Shown here: positions 18,049-25,986 of the stretch, one piece after another | Layout: every line of letters begins with the position of its first letter | Position numbering within the stretch: the first letter of the stretch is position 1 | DNA from: Fusibacter sp. 3D3 | Lineage (GTDB): Bacteria; Bacillota; Clostridia; Peptostreptococcales; Acidaminobacteraceae | Direction: 5' to 3' | NCBI RefSeq assembly: GCF_001748365.1 | Contig: NZ_BDHH01000010.1 | Coordinates: 62,001 to 126,000 of the forward strand | DNA: 64,000 bases | Notes under the pieces: model-generated | The model's input: only the letters and a program-made list of their open reading frames with translations | What the model was told of the DNA's origin: nothing | Databases searched by the model: none | Made by a program: the position numbers and the translations under genes

Positions 18049-18076
18049 TTGCATGGACACAATAAAAATGTATAAT
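18049..18076 (+). promoter_or_regulatory. putative promoter of the NAGPA-domain gene
   Basis: TTGCAT (18049-18054), 16-bp spacer, TATAAT (18071-18076), about 57 bp before the ATG. Confidence 0.5.
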
Positions 18077-18132
18077 GTAAGAGATAAAATTTATACACAG
18101 CATATAGAACAGAAACGTTTGGAGAGGGAGAT

Positions 18133-20805
18133 ATGAAAAAACGCATTAGTTTGTTATTGATTATTATGATGATTTTATCGCAATGTTTAACATTTGCGGA
18201 TTATGTTACGGTTTATGAAACAAAGAGTGATTTAGAGTATTTGGCAGATGGTGTTACCAAACAAACCATCATGAGATATACCAACGAAGGTTGGTTAAAT
18301 ATCAATGTGGTCAGAGTAGATCTTACAAAGCAAATGGACCTCACGGTTTTAACAGACGATAAGTTGTCCAGTAGAGACACGCTGTCTAAATTGCTGGATA
18401 AAAACAACGCGGATCATTCTGTGGTAGCTGCCATCAACAGCGACTTTTTTGATACCGCAAACAACACGACTATGGGGAACTTAGTACGAGATGGCAAAGT
18501 GCTCACGACAAGTGTGGGCTTAGATGAATTTGCTTCGTTTAATGTCACGAAAGACAACGTGCCCTATATAGGTTATATCAATTCGCCCAATAACAGCTTT
18601 ACCAATGGTGTTTACACACAGAAGTTGACTTATATCAACAAGCCTTACTTGTCTTATGATCGAAGCATCTTATTTACATCAGATTGGGCATTACAGTCTT
18701 ATGGTAATACCTTAGAGCAGGACATCGTTGAGCTTTTGGTCCAAAATGATGTCATAAAAGAGATCAGAAGAAAAGGATATCCTTTTACGATTCCACCTAA
18801 CGGATACGTGATCTCATGTGTGGGACAGGATATTAATACAGCCTTATCCAATTTTAAAGTTGGAGATCCAATCACAGTAAATTATGATGTCAACTTTAGA
18901 TATATGGATTTGAGCATCGGTGGTGGGGCGCAGATCGTTGCCGAAGGCCAAGTGCTTAAAACCTTTTCTCAAAATATAACGGGTAAACATCCTAGAAGTG
19001 CTGTTGGTATTTCTAAAAATCGGAAAGAGCTTACGATGGTAACCATTGATGGTAGAACGTCTTCGTTTAGAGGGGTTACTCAGACGGAACTTGGCAACAT
19101 CATGATTGGGCTTGGCGCCTATGAAGCCATTAATCTCGATGGTGGGGGATCCACTCAAATGGTGGTTCAATCCCCGTGGGAAACATCTCCAACGATTGTA
19201 AATTACCCATCTGATAGTAGCGAACGTAAAATGTATACGGGACTTGCAGTGGCAAAAGTGTTATCGGATACACCTGTGTTGCTTCAAACGAAGATCGATC
19301 TGGACAGTCCTAACCTTGTTCTGGGCACTAAAACACCGATTGGGCTCAAAGCAATTGATTCTAACTATGTGCCGATGGACATCAATGCAGAGCATATAAC
19401 TTGGAGCTTAACAGGTGTTCAGGGCAAAGTTGAAAAGGGTATTTTGACAACGCAATCTGAAGGGGAGGGTGTTCTTAAAGCCGTCTATGAAGGCCATAGT
19501 GCGGAATTTGTAATTCATGTTTATGACAACGCGGTGAAGCTCAACGTTTTCCCCTCTATTATAAAGGTAGACAAAAATGAGCGCAAAGCACTTTCGTTTT
19601 CTGTGACAACAAATGATGGCAAGAACATTGACTTGTCGAAAGACTCCGTAAAAGTGACCATGCCTGAGCTCGTGGGAACTTATGATCCTGAATCGGGTAG
19701 TTTTATAGCTGGAAACGGTGCACAGCAAGCTTTGGCTACATTTGAGTTCAATGGTCTTGTGAGTTATGTCCCTGTGGCGGTGGGCACTCAAAAGGTGACA
19801 CTGGCAAGCTTTGAAAAGCCTACAGGAAAATTTGTAAGTTATCCAACGACTGTAGCGGGCAAGTATAGAGAGATACCAGTGCCTAAAAATGGCTTACAGT
19901 CTGGTATTTTAGAATATGATTTTACGGGATCTTCGGATACAAGAGCGGTCTATGTTGAATTTAACGAACCACTTGAATTGCCTGAAAATACGCAATCCAT
20001 AGGGATGTGGGCTTTTGGTGATTATGGAAATGATCACTGGTTGAGAGGTAAAATCACAGATGCAGCAGGAGTAGCGACAAACATTACGTTCGCAAGACAT
20101 GTGGATTGGGAGGGCTGGCAGTATGTCACTGCAGAACTTCCAAGTGATATGGTCTATCCACTACAACTCAGCAGAATTTATCTTGTTGAAACAGATGCTG
20201 AGTTAAAAGATCAGGGCACCATTTTGATGGACGATATCACTGCTATTGTGGGTCAAAATATCATCCTACAGGTACCCGAGCCTATTACCAAAATCAAAGC
20301 GCTATCTTCATATAGCATTCCAGCAGAACTCAAGAGTAAGACTTTGAAATTTGTCTTTAGCGATCTCAAAAACGATTTGCTTGCCTCATATGATCAAGTT
20401 GTGCTCAAAGACAGTAAGGCAAAGATGAGTATAGAAGAAAAACAAGGTGCTTGGGTGATTCGTATGAACAATATAGGCTCCAGTATCAGAACGAATGATT
20501 ACACACAATGGACGAAGCTCATAGCCTTTGCTCAACAAAGTATAAAAAAGCCAGTCATTGTTGTGATGAACGATATCAATAAATACAATGATTCCTATGA
20601 AGGGGAATTGCTCATTAAACAATTGGGTATCATAAAAGCTCAAGGTGTTGATGTGGCAGTTATCTATCCGACAACGAATCCAGATTATGATATTAAGAGC
20701 AATAATGGGATTACGGTGATCCGTGTTCCTAAGGTTAAAACTTCTGTGTATGGTCTATCCGTAGCAGCAAGCCAATCTAAACTACACTTTGAAATTATTA
20801 AGTAG
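18133..20805 (+). CDS. secreted phosphodiester glycosidase (NAGPA) domain protein
   Basis: 890 aa. Signal peptide at ~1-22 (MKKRISLLLIIMMILSQ). The NAGPA/DUF2233 domain (~80-385) has AINSDFFDT, HPRSAVGISKNRKEL, TIDGRTSSFRGVTQTELG and the hallmark INLDGGGSTQMV (~335). Next comes an Ig-like, bacterial adhesin-type region (~395-550), a carbohydrate-binding-like beta domain (~560-715) and a C-terminal alpha/beta segment (~740-880) of the kind that follows this domain in Firmicute exported proteins. Likely cell-surface hydrolysis of a glycan phosphodiester or an exopolysaccharide role (family knowledge). GGAGAGGGAG precedes the ATG. Transcribed alone. Confidence 0.85.
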   Translation: MKKRISLLLIIMMILSQCLTFADYVTVYETKSDLEYLADGVTKQTIMRYTNEGWLNINVVRVDLTKQMDLTVLTDDKLSSRDTLSKLLDKNNADHSVVAAINSDFFDTANNTTMGNLVRDGKVLTTSVGLDEFASFNVTKDNVPYIGYINSPNNSFTNGVYTQKLTYINKPYLSYDRSILFTSDWALQSYGNTLEQDIVELLVQNDVIKEIRRKGYPFTIPPNGYVISCVGQDINTALSNFKVGDPITVNYDVNFRYMDLSIGGGAQIVAEGQVLKTFSQNITGKHPRSAVGISKNRKELTMVTIDGRTSSFRGVTQTELGNIMIGLGAYEAINLDGGGSTQMVVQSPWETSPTIVNYPSDSSERKMYTGLAVAKVLSDTPVLLQTKIDLDSPNLVLGTKTPIGLKAIDSNYVPMDINAEHITWSLTGVQGKVEKGILTTQSEGEGVLKAVYEGHSAEFVIHVYDNAVKLNVFPSIIKVDKNERKALSFSVTTNDGKNIDLSKDSVKVTMPELVGTYDPESGSFIAGNGAQQALATFEFNGLVSYVPVAVGTQKVTLASFEKPTGKFVSYPTTVAGKYREIPVPKNGLQSGILEYDFTGSSDTRAVYVEFNEPLELPENTQSIGMWAFGDYGNDHWLRGKITDAAGVATNITFARHVDWEGWQYVTAELPSDMVYPLQLSRIYLVETDAELKDQGTILMDDITAIVGQNIILQVPEPITKIKALSSYSIPAELKSKTLKFVFSDLKNDLLASYDQVVLKDSKAKMSIEEKQGAWVIRMNNIGSSIRTNDYTQWTKLIAFAQQSIKKPVIVVMNDINKYNDSYEGELLIKQLGIIKAQGVDVAVIYPTTNPDYDIKSNNGITVIRVPKVKTSVYGLSVAASQSKLHFEIIK

Positions 20806-20847
20806 ATAATGTCTTAAAAAAGTAATTTCATAACAAATAGATGACAA

Positions 20848-20880
20848 AAGAAGATGTTCACTGGACATCTTCTTTGCTTT
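20848..20880 (+). terminator. intrinsic terminator after the NAGPA gene
   Basis: Stem AGAAGATGT / ACATCTTCT followed by TTTGCTTT. A TATAAT (20883-20888) follows at once and may serve the next transcript. Confidence 0.75.
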
Positions 20881-20887
20881 GATATAA

Positions 20888-20936
20888 TATAACCCTTAGG
20901 GGAGATAGCCTCCACTTCATAAAGTGGAGATGCCAC
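20888..20936 (+). repeat. R2-type 5' segment, copy c (partial)
   Basis: TATAACCCTT, then a GGGGAGAT box, then a hairpin CTCCACTT/AAGTGGAG. The same order and spacing open the two longer R2 elements (34648-34793 and 62553-62702, minus strand). Similarity ends after the hairpin. It forms the very 5' end of the attenuator-like leader described next. Confidence 0.5.
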
Positions 20937-20978
20937 CTTTTGATGAAGCATAAAAATAATGGTAAAACAGGAGGATTT

Positions 20979-20999
20979 ATGACACCTTCAATGAACTAA
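20979..20999 (+). CDS. leader peptide 1 (MTPSMN)
   Basis: A six-codon ORF with a strong AGGAGG 4 nt before its ATG. Its codons form the 5' arms of the nested leader stem. Size and position fit a regulatory upstream ORF. No protein evidence is possible from sequence alone. Confidence 0.45.
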   Translation: MTPSMN

Positions 21000-21104
21000 T
21001 CCGATGGAACAAAATAAGCATGTGGACCCTTATCCTTAAGGGTTATTAAATATGCTTAGAGGGATTAGTTGTGTCATGACTTTATACGATAGATAGTTGT
21101 ATAA

Positions 21105-21127
21105 GACAGGGATGACCTGTTTTTTTA
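21105..21127 (+). terminator. leader terminator
   Basis: Stem AGACAGG / CCTGTTT (one G-T wobble), loop GATGA, then T residues. It lies between leader peptides 1 and 2, upstream of the structural gene, so readthrough or antitermination is needed for expression. Confidence 0.65.
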
Positions 21128-21173
21128 GTGCTAAAACGACAAATACCTCTAAGCTTAAGAGGAGGACGATTCT

Positions 21174-21215
21174 ATGAGAGAACCCATATCGCTGATTATA
21201 ACGGACACTTTATAA
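21174..21215 (+). CDS. leader peptide 2 (MREPISLIITDTL)
   Basis: A 13-codon ORF preceded by AGAGGAGG (21158-21165). Part of that RBS can pair with CCTCT at 21146-21150. The 3' half of the ORF encodes the 5' arm and loop of the 10-bp hairpin that touches the next RBS. Translating it would therefore open or reshape that hairpin, as in erm-type translational attenuators. The hydrophobic ISLII stretch is reminiscent of drug-stalled leader peptides, but that comparison is speculative. Confidence 0.45.
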   Translation: MREPISLIITDTL

Positions 21216-21224
21216 TCAGGAGGT
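21192..21224 (+). promoter_or_regulatory. hairpin abutting and partly covering an AGGAGGT site
   Basis: CTGATTATAA (21192-21201) pairs perfectly with TTATAATCAG (21210-21219), with an 8-nt loop. The 3' arm includes the first bases of AGGAGGT (21218-21224). The leader peptide 2 stop codon (21213-21215) lies within the 3' arm. Confidence 0.6.
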
Positions 21225-21231
21225 ATAATAG

Positions 21232-21390
21232 ATGATAGCCAAATATTCGATTCAATTTATACCTCTGCAAACCATGAGAAGAGGTATAGAAATAGATGAA
21301 ATCGAAGCAGATAAATTGGGTTATCCAGACGAATGGCGCTTCAGAAGTGACACGCTATTGCCACAATTGTGGCCAAAAAGTGGTCTTTAA
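21232..21390 (+). CDS. 52-codon ORF overlapping the zinc-ribbon/S4 gene
   Basis: ATG at 21232 is 7 nt after AGGAGGT, the best initiation signal in the region, and the frame runs to TAA at 21388-21390. The peptide (starts MIAKYSIQFIPLQTMRRG) matches no family I know. It overlaps the start of the structural gene in another frame. It may be a third regulatory ORF that couples translation to the downstream start at 21296, or be read into it by frameshifting. Whether the product matters is unknown. Confidence 0.4.
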   Translation: MIAKYSIQFIPLQTMRRGIEIDEIEADKLGYPDEWRFRSDTLLPQLWPKSGL

Positions 21391-21793
21391 AGATTCACTT
21401 GTGAGAAGACAAAATGCAAATGGCAAAAACATTCACCATTTTGCAATTTATAAATGTGACAGCGGACATACTTGGAATCAAAAGATAGAGCAGTTTAAGA
21501 CTATAGAGCACTTAGAGAACAAAAGAGGTTCATTCGATTCAACGGAAGCATCATCAGCGCATTGCGAAGTTGCCATCGAAACCCTCCTCGCAGAGGGGTA
21601 CGAAATGCTTGAAATTGCATTCGAAAGCACGGAAAAAATAAGAGTGGACAAATTGCTCTCAAAGTCTATTTTAGATCGATCACGGACACAATTAAGTCGA
21701 TTTTTTACAGAAGAACGTGTGACTGTAAATGATAAAATTGTGAGTGGTTGTTATAAAATCAGTCAAAAATCAATAATCAAAATCAAATTATAA
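21296..21793 (+). CDS. zinc-ribbon and S4-type RNA-binding domain protein
   Basis: 165 aa. Residues ~20-70 hold a probable zinc ribbon, YCHNCGQK ... YKCDSGHTWN. Residues ~108-165 look like an S4 RNA-binding domain (IRVDKLLSKSILDRSRTQ ... VTVNDKIVSGCYKIS), as in ribosomal protein S4, Hsp15 and RluD-type enzymes. No catalytic domain is seen, so it is probably a small rRNA- or tRNA-binding factor. Start: TAG at 21293 closes the frame, and the ATG at 21296 has AGAGG about 11 nt upstream, so initiation may depend on coupling to the overlapping 52-codon ORF. The elaborate leader suggests induction by translation stress. I do not recognise the family. Confidence 0.65.
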   Translation: MKSKQINWVIQTNGASEVTRYCHNCGQKVVFKDSLVRRQNANGKNIHHFAIYKCDSGHTWNQKIEQFKTIEHLENKRGSFDSTEASSAHCEVAIETLLAEGYEMLEIAFESTEKIRVDKLLSKSILDRSRTQLSRFFTEERVTVNDKIVSGCYKISQKSIIKIKL

Positions 21794-21796
21794 TTA

Positions 21797-21846
21797 AAGG
21801 TGCCCTCTTCAAAATGCGTAAAATCATTTTGAAGAGGGCCTTTTTA
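21797..21846. terminator. intrinsic terminator
   Basis: 15-bp stem (GCCCTCTTCAAAATG at 21802-21816 with 21825-21839) and a T run. It lies between convergent genes and may serve both. Confidence 0.88.
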
Positions 21847-21875
21847 TAGGTTTATTTGAGTAGAGTTTATTAAAG

Positions 21876-23375
21876 CTATTGCCTAGAGTATGCTTTTACA
21901 AATTGATTCTTACCATTCGATTTTGCCTTATACAGAGCGGTATCGGCCTGATGAATAAACATACCGCGTGAAGTGGTCAGACTTGGGATAATCGCATGGA
22001 TACCGCCACTGATTGTGAGATAGCCTTGGTCGCTGAGTTTATGCGGGATTTTTAGATTTCGGATGTGCTCTAAAAGTTTTTTGGAAATAAATTCGAGCTC
22101 ATCGATATCTTGATTATAATATATAATTGCAAATTCCTCGCCACCATATCTAGCAGTCATTAAAGCATTATCACAAAAGAGAGCGACTTCTCTCGCCAAC
22201 ATAGACAATGCTTCATCACCTTGAACATGACCATAGATGTCATTATAGGCCTTAAAATCATCCACATCGAAGAGAATTAATCCGATTTGTTTGCGCTCTT
22301 GAAATCCCTTTGAAATCAGTTCATCCAACAAATCATCAAATGCAAAGCGATTATGAAGTCCTGTGAGACCATCATGTTCAGCTCTGAAAGCCAAGAGATT
22401 GTTTGCAGCTTCAAGTTTGGTATTTATAATTTCAAGAGATGCATTTTTTTGTTCAAGTGCCATTGTCGTGAAAATTAAACGATGGCTTAATTTATGGATA
22501 TAAAATAAAACGCCCATAAACAGTACCCAAAAGAGCAAATTCACAATTGTCTGTGGACGAATCCAGAAGGCAAGGCGATGCGTATAAAGGGATAAATCAA
22601 CTTTTGAACCTATGAGCCAGTTGAGCTCTTCAGAATAATAAAAAACGTAAAGATCATGGTTCTCGGTAATTTCAGTAAGGTAGCCTGGCGTTATTTTTGC
22701 CTTGTTAAAACGCATCACAAACTCACCCTGAATCATCTGATTAATCTTTGAGAGGTCAGAAGTATCCGCCAATATCAGGCCGCTATCATTTACGATAAAA
22801 GAGTCGAAATGATCAGAATTTCTGATCTCCAATAATTTTGAACTGAGATCATCTAGATATAGATCTGTACTCAAAACACCTACGAGTTTATTTTGCACAT
22901 AAAGGGGGGTACTGATGGCGATTACGGCATTATTGGATATACGGTCTACATAAACATTTGATATAATGGTTTTATTTTTTTTCAGGGCCTCTTTATACCA
23001 CGATCTTTCCCTTGGATCATAGTCATCAGGAGGCAACCAATCCGTACTCGAAGCAAACTGCCCGTTTAGAAAGCCAATATAGGTTTCGTGTTTTAATTCT
23101 GACGAAAAATCATAGCTCAAGTATTTATTTGCAGTCATCGAATAATTGAGTTCAGAAAGCGTCAATTGGTTAAGTTGACTTTTAATCAAATCAACGCCTT
23201 TTACATAATCCAATAACCAGGCTTCAAAAATTTTAAGATCGGTGCTCATGGTATTCTTTAAGTGATCTTCGGTTCTTTGAACCTCTTCGGTTTTAAAAGT
23301 ATAAATATTATATAAGGTAAGCGTTAACATAATCAATGCAAGCAAGAACATTGGATTTTGTCTTTTTAGTTTCAT
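21876..23375 (-). CDS. dCache-type sensor diguanylate cyclase (GGEEF)
   Basis: 499 aa. TM1 (~9-27), an extracellular dCache-like sensor (~30-270) with the hallmark RSWYKEALKKNKTIISNVYVD region, TM2 (~278-298), a coiled linker and a GGDEF domain (~335-495). The active site is ARYGGEEFAIIY (~410), with GLHNRFAFDDLLDEL and LFDVDDFKAYNDIYGH intact, so it should make c-di-GMP. No RxxD inhibitory site is seen at the usual place before GGEEF. dCache domains bind small molecules such as amino acids or amines. Single gene, convergent with the S4 gene. Confidence 0.93.
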   Translation of the reverse strand: MKLKRQNPMFLLALIMLTLTLYNIYTFKTEEVQRTEDHLKNTMSTDLKIFEAWLLDYVKGVDLIKSQLNQLTLSELNYSMTANKYLSYDFSSELKHETYIGFLNGQFASSTDWLPPDDYDPRERSWYKEALKKNKTIISNVYVDRISNNAVIAISTPLYVQNKLVGVLSTDLYLDDLSSKLLEIRNSDHFDSFIVNDSGLILADTSDLSKINQMIQGEFVMRFNKAKITPGYLTEITENHDLYVFYYSEELNWLIGSKVDLSLYTHRLAFWIRPQTIVNLLFWVLFMGVLFYIHKLSHRLIFTTMALEQKNASLEIINTKLEAANNLLAFRAEHDGLTGLHNRFAFDDLLDELISKGFQERKQIGLILFDVDDFKAYNDIYGHVQGDEALSMLAREVALFCDNALMTARYGGEEFAIIYYNQDIDELEFISKKLLEHIRNLKIPHKLSDQGYLTISGGIHAIIPSLTTSRGMFIHQADTALYKAKSNGKNQFVKAYSRQ

Positions 23376-23562
23376 AAAACACCTCTAAATTTCTGTCCTC
23401 AAACATTATATCTCATTTGCGCCGATTCTTAAATGAAGAAGTTATGCTTTAAAAGTAAGAATAAGATTAGAGAACCGTAAGAAAAAATTAAGTGAATACT
23501 AAACTGCTGTAGGTAGTTGGGTACTTAAAATAAGCGTATCATGAGTTACAGAGGTGATATTA

Positions 23563-24570
23563 ATGCTGAATTTTAAATCCAAAACGCTTAGTGAGCAAGA
23601 CCTTATGGTGCAACTGAAAATTGTAATTGAAAGTTGCGATAAATCAGATTTTAAAACTAAGAAATTTGTAGGATTGCTTTATGATTATATACCCTATAAT
23701 AATGGCTTAAAAACAAGGCTCGAGTTGATTGGAAAAACGGGTTATATAGAAGAGGTTATGAAGCTTGGCAAAGAGGCTGATAGCAATACTAAAAAGCTTG
23801 AAAGATTTTCTGTTCAAATCGCAAGCGAGTATGGATTTAGACCAGAAGTGATGATCAAAACTTTCAAATTGCTTGCAAAGACGCTTAATATTCCGGTCAA
23901 GTTGGAGCAAAGTGAAATTTCAAATGAAGGCAGTCAAATTATTTCAAACGCAGTTAAGGGGAATTTTTCAAAAAATCATAGAAAAGAGGCTGTGGAAAAT
24001 GAAGTTAAGGGGTTGAGCGCTGTAGCCGCTAAATCGACGTTACCCAGCAAATCCGAAAATACGAGACCGACTTATGCCCCCCAAAATAAAAAAAGGTGGA
24101 TCAGAAATAAGGGAAATTTGGTTAAAATACTATTTTACCTAGTTGCAGTTGTAGGTGGAGAACTCTACTTGAATAATTACTTCGGTAATGCACCAGTCGC
24201 GCTTCGTGCTTTTGAGTCAGTGGTGGTGATGTGGTGGCCTATATTGATCGTTGCAAGTGTTTTAATAAGTTTGATTGTGAACTTTGCATATAAAAAATTC
24301 AAAGTCAATTTAGCTAATTTTTTTCCAATCATTATGCTCATCTTCCAACTTGTTGGTATCGCTTTTAAAGTTGAAATACCTGTACTATATGAAAATATAC
24401 AGGCAACAATTCTTTTGGTGCTAGTCGGCAGTTTTATTTTAACCACAGGATATGCCATTCGACTTCCAAAAGGTGCAACCGATTTTATAGCCCATAAAGC
24501 AATTTACAGTTATTATGCAACCGGTATCCTCTTTTTTCTAGGACAATATTTAGTGAGAATATCGGTATAA
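23563..24570 (+). CDS. membrane protein with N-terminal helical domain, kinase-cluster partner
   Basis: 335 aa. Residues 1-110 form a helical domain (KFVGLLYDYIPYNNGLKTRLEL) similar in character to domains found near TerY-P kinases. A polar linker (~120-180) follows, then four predicted TMs (starting LVKILFYLVAVVGGELY, VVMWWPILIVASVLISLIV, FFPIIMLIFQLVGIAF, ATILLVLVGSFILTTGYAI). Start: GTG at 23554 lies within the RBS itself, so the ATG at 23563 after GAGGTGAT is preferred. It is the first gene of the operon with the kinase, VWA and PP2C genes (31 bp to the kinase). Function unknown; perhaps a membrane anchor or target. Confidence 0.7.
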   Translation: MLNFKSKTLSEQDLMVQLKIVIESCDKSDFKTKKFVGLLYDYIPYNNGLKTRLELIGKTGYIEEVMKLGKEADSNTKKLERFSVQIASEYGFRPEVMIKTFKLLAKTLNIPVKLEQSEISNEGSQIISNAVKGNFSKNHRKEAVENEVKGLSAVAAKSTLPSKSENTRPTYAPQNKKRWIRNKGNLVKILFYLVAVVGGELYLNNYFGNAPVALRAFESVVVMWWPILIVASVLISLIVNFAYKKFKVNLANFFPIIMLIFQLVGIAFKVEIPVLYENIQATILLVLVGSFILTTGYAIRLPKGATDFIAHKAIYSYYATGILFFLGQYLVRISV

Positions 24571-24601
24571 GTCAATTCAACAATAAGAAAGGAGTAAATT
24601 T

Positions 24602-25912
24602 ATGTCAGATGTATTAAATAAAGGCAATCACGTATCCTCCAATACACATCGATACGAAGTGATCAGTGAATTGGGCACTGGTGGCCAAGGCAATGTCTAT
24701 AGAGTCCGGGGAAATGAGGGTGACTACGCCTTAAAGTGGTATAGCAAAACGGCATCAACACCAGAACAATACGAGGCGATTCAACTTTTAATCGAAAAAG
24801 GCAACCCGAGTGAAAAGTTTATATGGCCAATTGAATTATGTGAGGGCGAATCACCGAATCACTTTGGGTATATCATGCCCTTAATCGATACCACAAAGTA
24901 TACAAAAATGTCTCAATACTTTGCTGGTGAAATAAAAGTAAAGCGATTTGAAGTACTTATAGATGCTTGTATCAGGTTAGCACATGGGTTTAATGAACTT
25001 CATTTAAGTGGGCTCTGCTATAGAGATATTTCTTTTGGAAATCTATTTGTAGATTTTGAAACAGGAGATATTCGCATATGTGATAATGACAATGTCACTT
25101 TTGATAATTTGAAAGGGACAGATGAAATTTGGGGGACAAGTGGTTTTATGGCACCTGAAATCGTCAGAGGAGAAAGTGCTCCGAGTTCACAGACAGATTT
25201 GTTTTCACTGGCGGTTGTTATCTTCAGAATGCTCAATCTACAGCATCCACTACAAGGCCAAAGAGAATATGAAATTGAAATAGCAGATGTCGAATCAGAG
25301 CGTATGCTCTATGGCACTAACCCTGTGTTTATATACGATCCTATAGATGCAACAAATCGACCTGTTCCAAAGTATAAAGACATCGCTGAAGCGTACTGGC
25401 CGTATTACCCAGAAGGGATAAAAACACTTTTCACAGAGTCCTTTACAGTGGGCTTACACGATCCTCACCAAAGGATACGAGAATCCATATGGATCAAAGC
25501 CTTGAGTCAATTAAAGGGACAGGTGACTTATTGTTATCACTGTGAGCATCAAATATTTTATGATAAGCATATGGTGAAACAGACTTCCAAATGTCCTAAA
25601 TGTCATCATACGATTAGAGTATTACCCCTAAGGATGAAAGTCGAGCATCAAATTATAATGCTCAATCATGATTCTGTGATTTATAAAAATCAGATAGATC
25701 CATCATCGATCATGGCTTATGATATTCAAGTTGCAAGAGTTGAGATTCATCCAAAACACCCAAGTGTATGGGGTCTTAGAAATCTTTCAAGTGATATTTG
25801 GACCTATACCACAGAGCAACAAGAGATTAGAGAAATTTCAAAGAATGGTGTCATTCCAATAAGAGCTGGCCAAGAGGTAAACTTCGGAACTGTGATTGGC
25901 ATTATTCGATAA
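24602..25912 (+). CDS. Ser/Thr protein kinase with zinc ribbon and FHA-like C-terminus (TerY-P type)
   Basis: 436 aa. G-loop ELGTGGQGNVYRV (~23-35), ATP-binding K45 (YALKWY), catalytic loop YRDISFGN (~140-147, Tyr replacing His of HRD), metal site CDNDNV (~160-165, DND replacing DFG) and GTSGFMAPEI. These variants are characteristic of the TerY-linked kinase family. A zinc ribbon follows (CYHCEHQ ... CPKCHH, ~312-338). The last ~65 residues (ARVEIHPKHPSVWGLRNLSS ... GQEVNFGTVIGIIR) resemble the C-terminal half of an FHA domain and match the tail of the PP2C gene in this operon. A GAAAGGAG site precedes the ATG. Confidence 0.88.
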   Translation: MSDVLNKGNHVSSNTHRYEVISELGTGGQGNVYRVRGNEGDYALKWYSKTASTPEQYEAIQLLIEKGNPSEKFIWPIELCEGESPNHFGYIMPLIDTTKYTKMSQYFAGEIKVKRFEVLIDACIRLAHGFNELHLSGLCYRDISFGNLFVDFETGDIRICDNDNVTFDNLKGTDEIWGTSGFMAPEIVRGESAPSSQTDLFSLAVVIFRMLNLQHPLQGQREYEIEIADVESERMLYGTNPVFIYDPIDATNRPVPKYKDIAEAYWPYYPEGIKTLFTESFTVGLHDPHQRIRESIWIKALSQLKGQVTYCYHCEHQIFYDKHMVKQTSKCPKCHHTIRVLPLRMKVEHQIIMLNHDSVIYKNQIDPSSIMAYDIQVARVEIHPKHPSVWGLRNLSSDIWTYTTEQQEIREISKNGVIPIRAGQEVNFGTVIGIIR

Positions 25913-25986
25913 AAAAGAAACTGGATTTGGACACTTTAACTAAATGTGAAAACTAAAATAAATGATGAAATGACAAGGAGGCTATT

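Larger units (their letters stand above)
20969..21128 (+). promoter_or_regulatory. attenuator-like leader of the zinc-ribbon/S4 gene
   Basis: AGGAGG (20969-20974) and a six-codon reading frame open a large nested stem-loop. The stems are 20977-20985 with 21071-21079 (9 bp), 20994-21002 with 21062-21070 (9 bp, perfect), 21015-21021 with 21052-21058 (7 bp) and 21026-21032 with 21037-21043 (7 bp, loop TCCT). A small hairpin (21082-21087/21099-21104) and a terminator with seven T (21105-21127) follow. The start codon of the peptide lies inside the first stem, so ribosome occupancy would remodel the structure. This is the architecture of ribosome-dependent attenuators upstream of antibiotic-resistance genes; that function is inference. 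Confidence 0.6.

Noticed and set aside
20888-21231. HEARO/IscB guide RNA upstream of the S4 gene.
   Set aside because: The downstream protein has no RuvC or HNH motifs, the leader contains short ORFs and a terminator, and I see no resemblance to the scaffold I know for IscB.
21232-21793. Frameshifted single gene joining the 52-codon ORF to the zinc-ribbon/S4 ORF.
   Set aside because: The zinc ribbon is complete in the second frame and the 52-codon peptide shows no family similarity, so no broken gene is needed; programmed frameshifting remains only a possibility.
24177-24458. Minus-strand ORF opposite the membrane-protein gene, and the many similar antisense ORFs across the window.
   Set aside because: They mirror the codon pattern of the true genes, lack ribosome binding sites and have unlikely composition.
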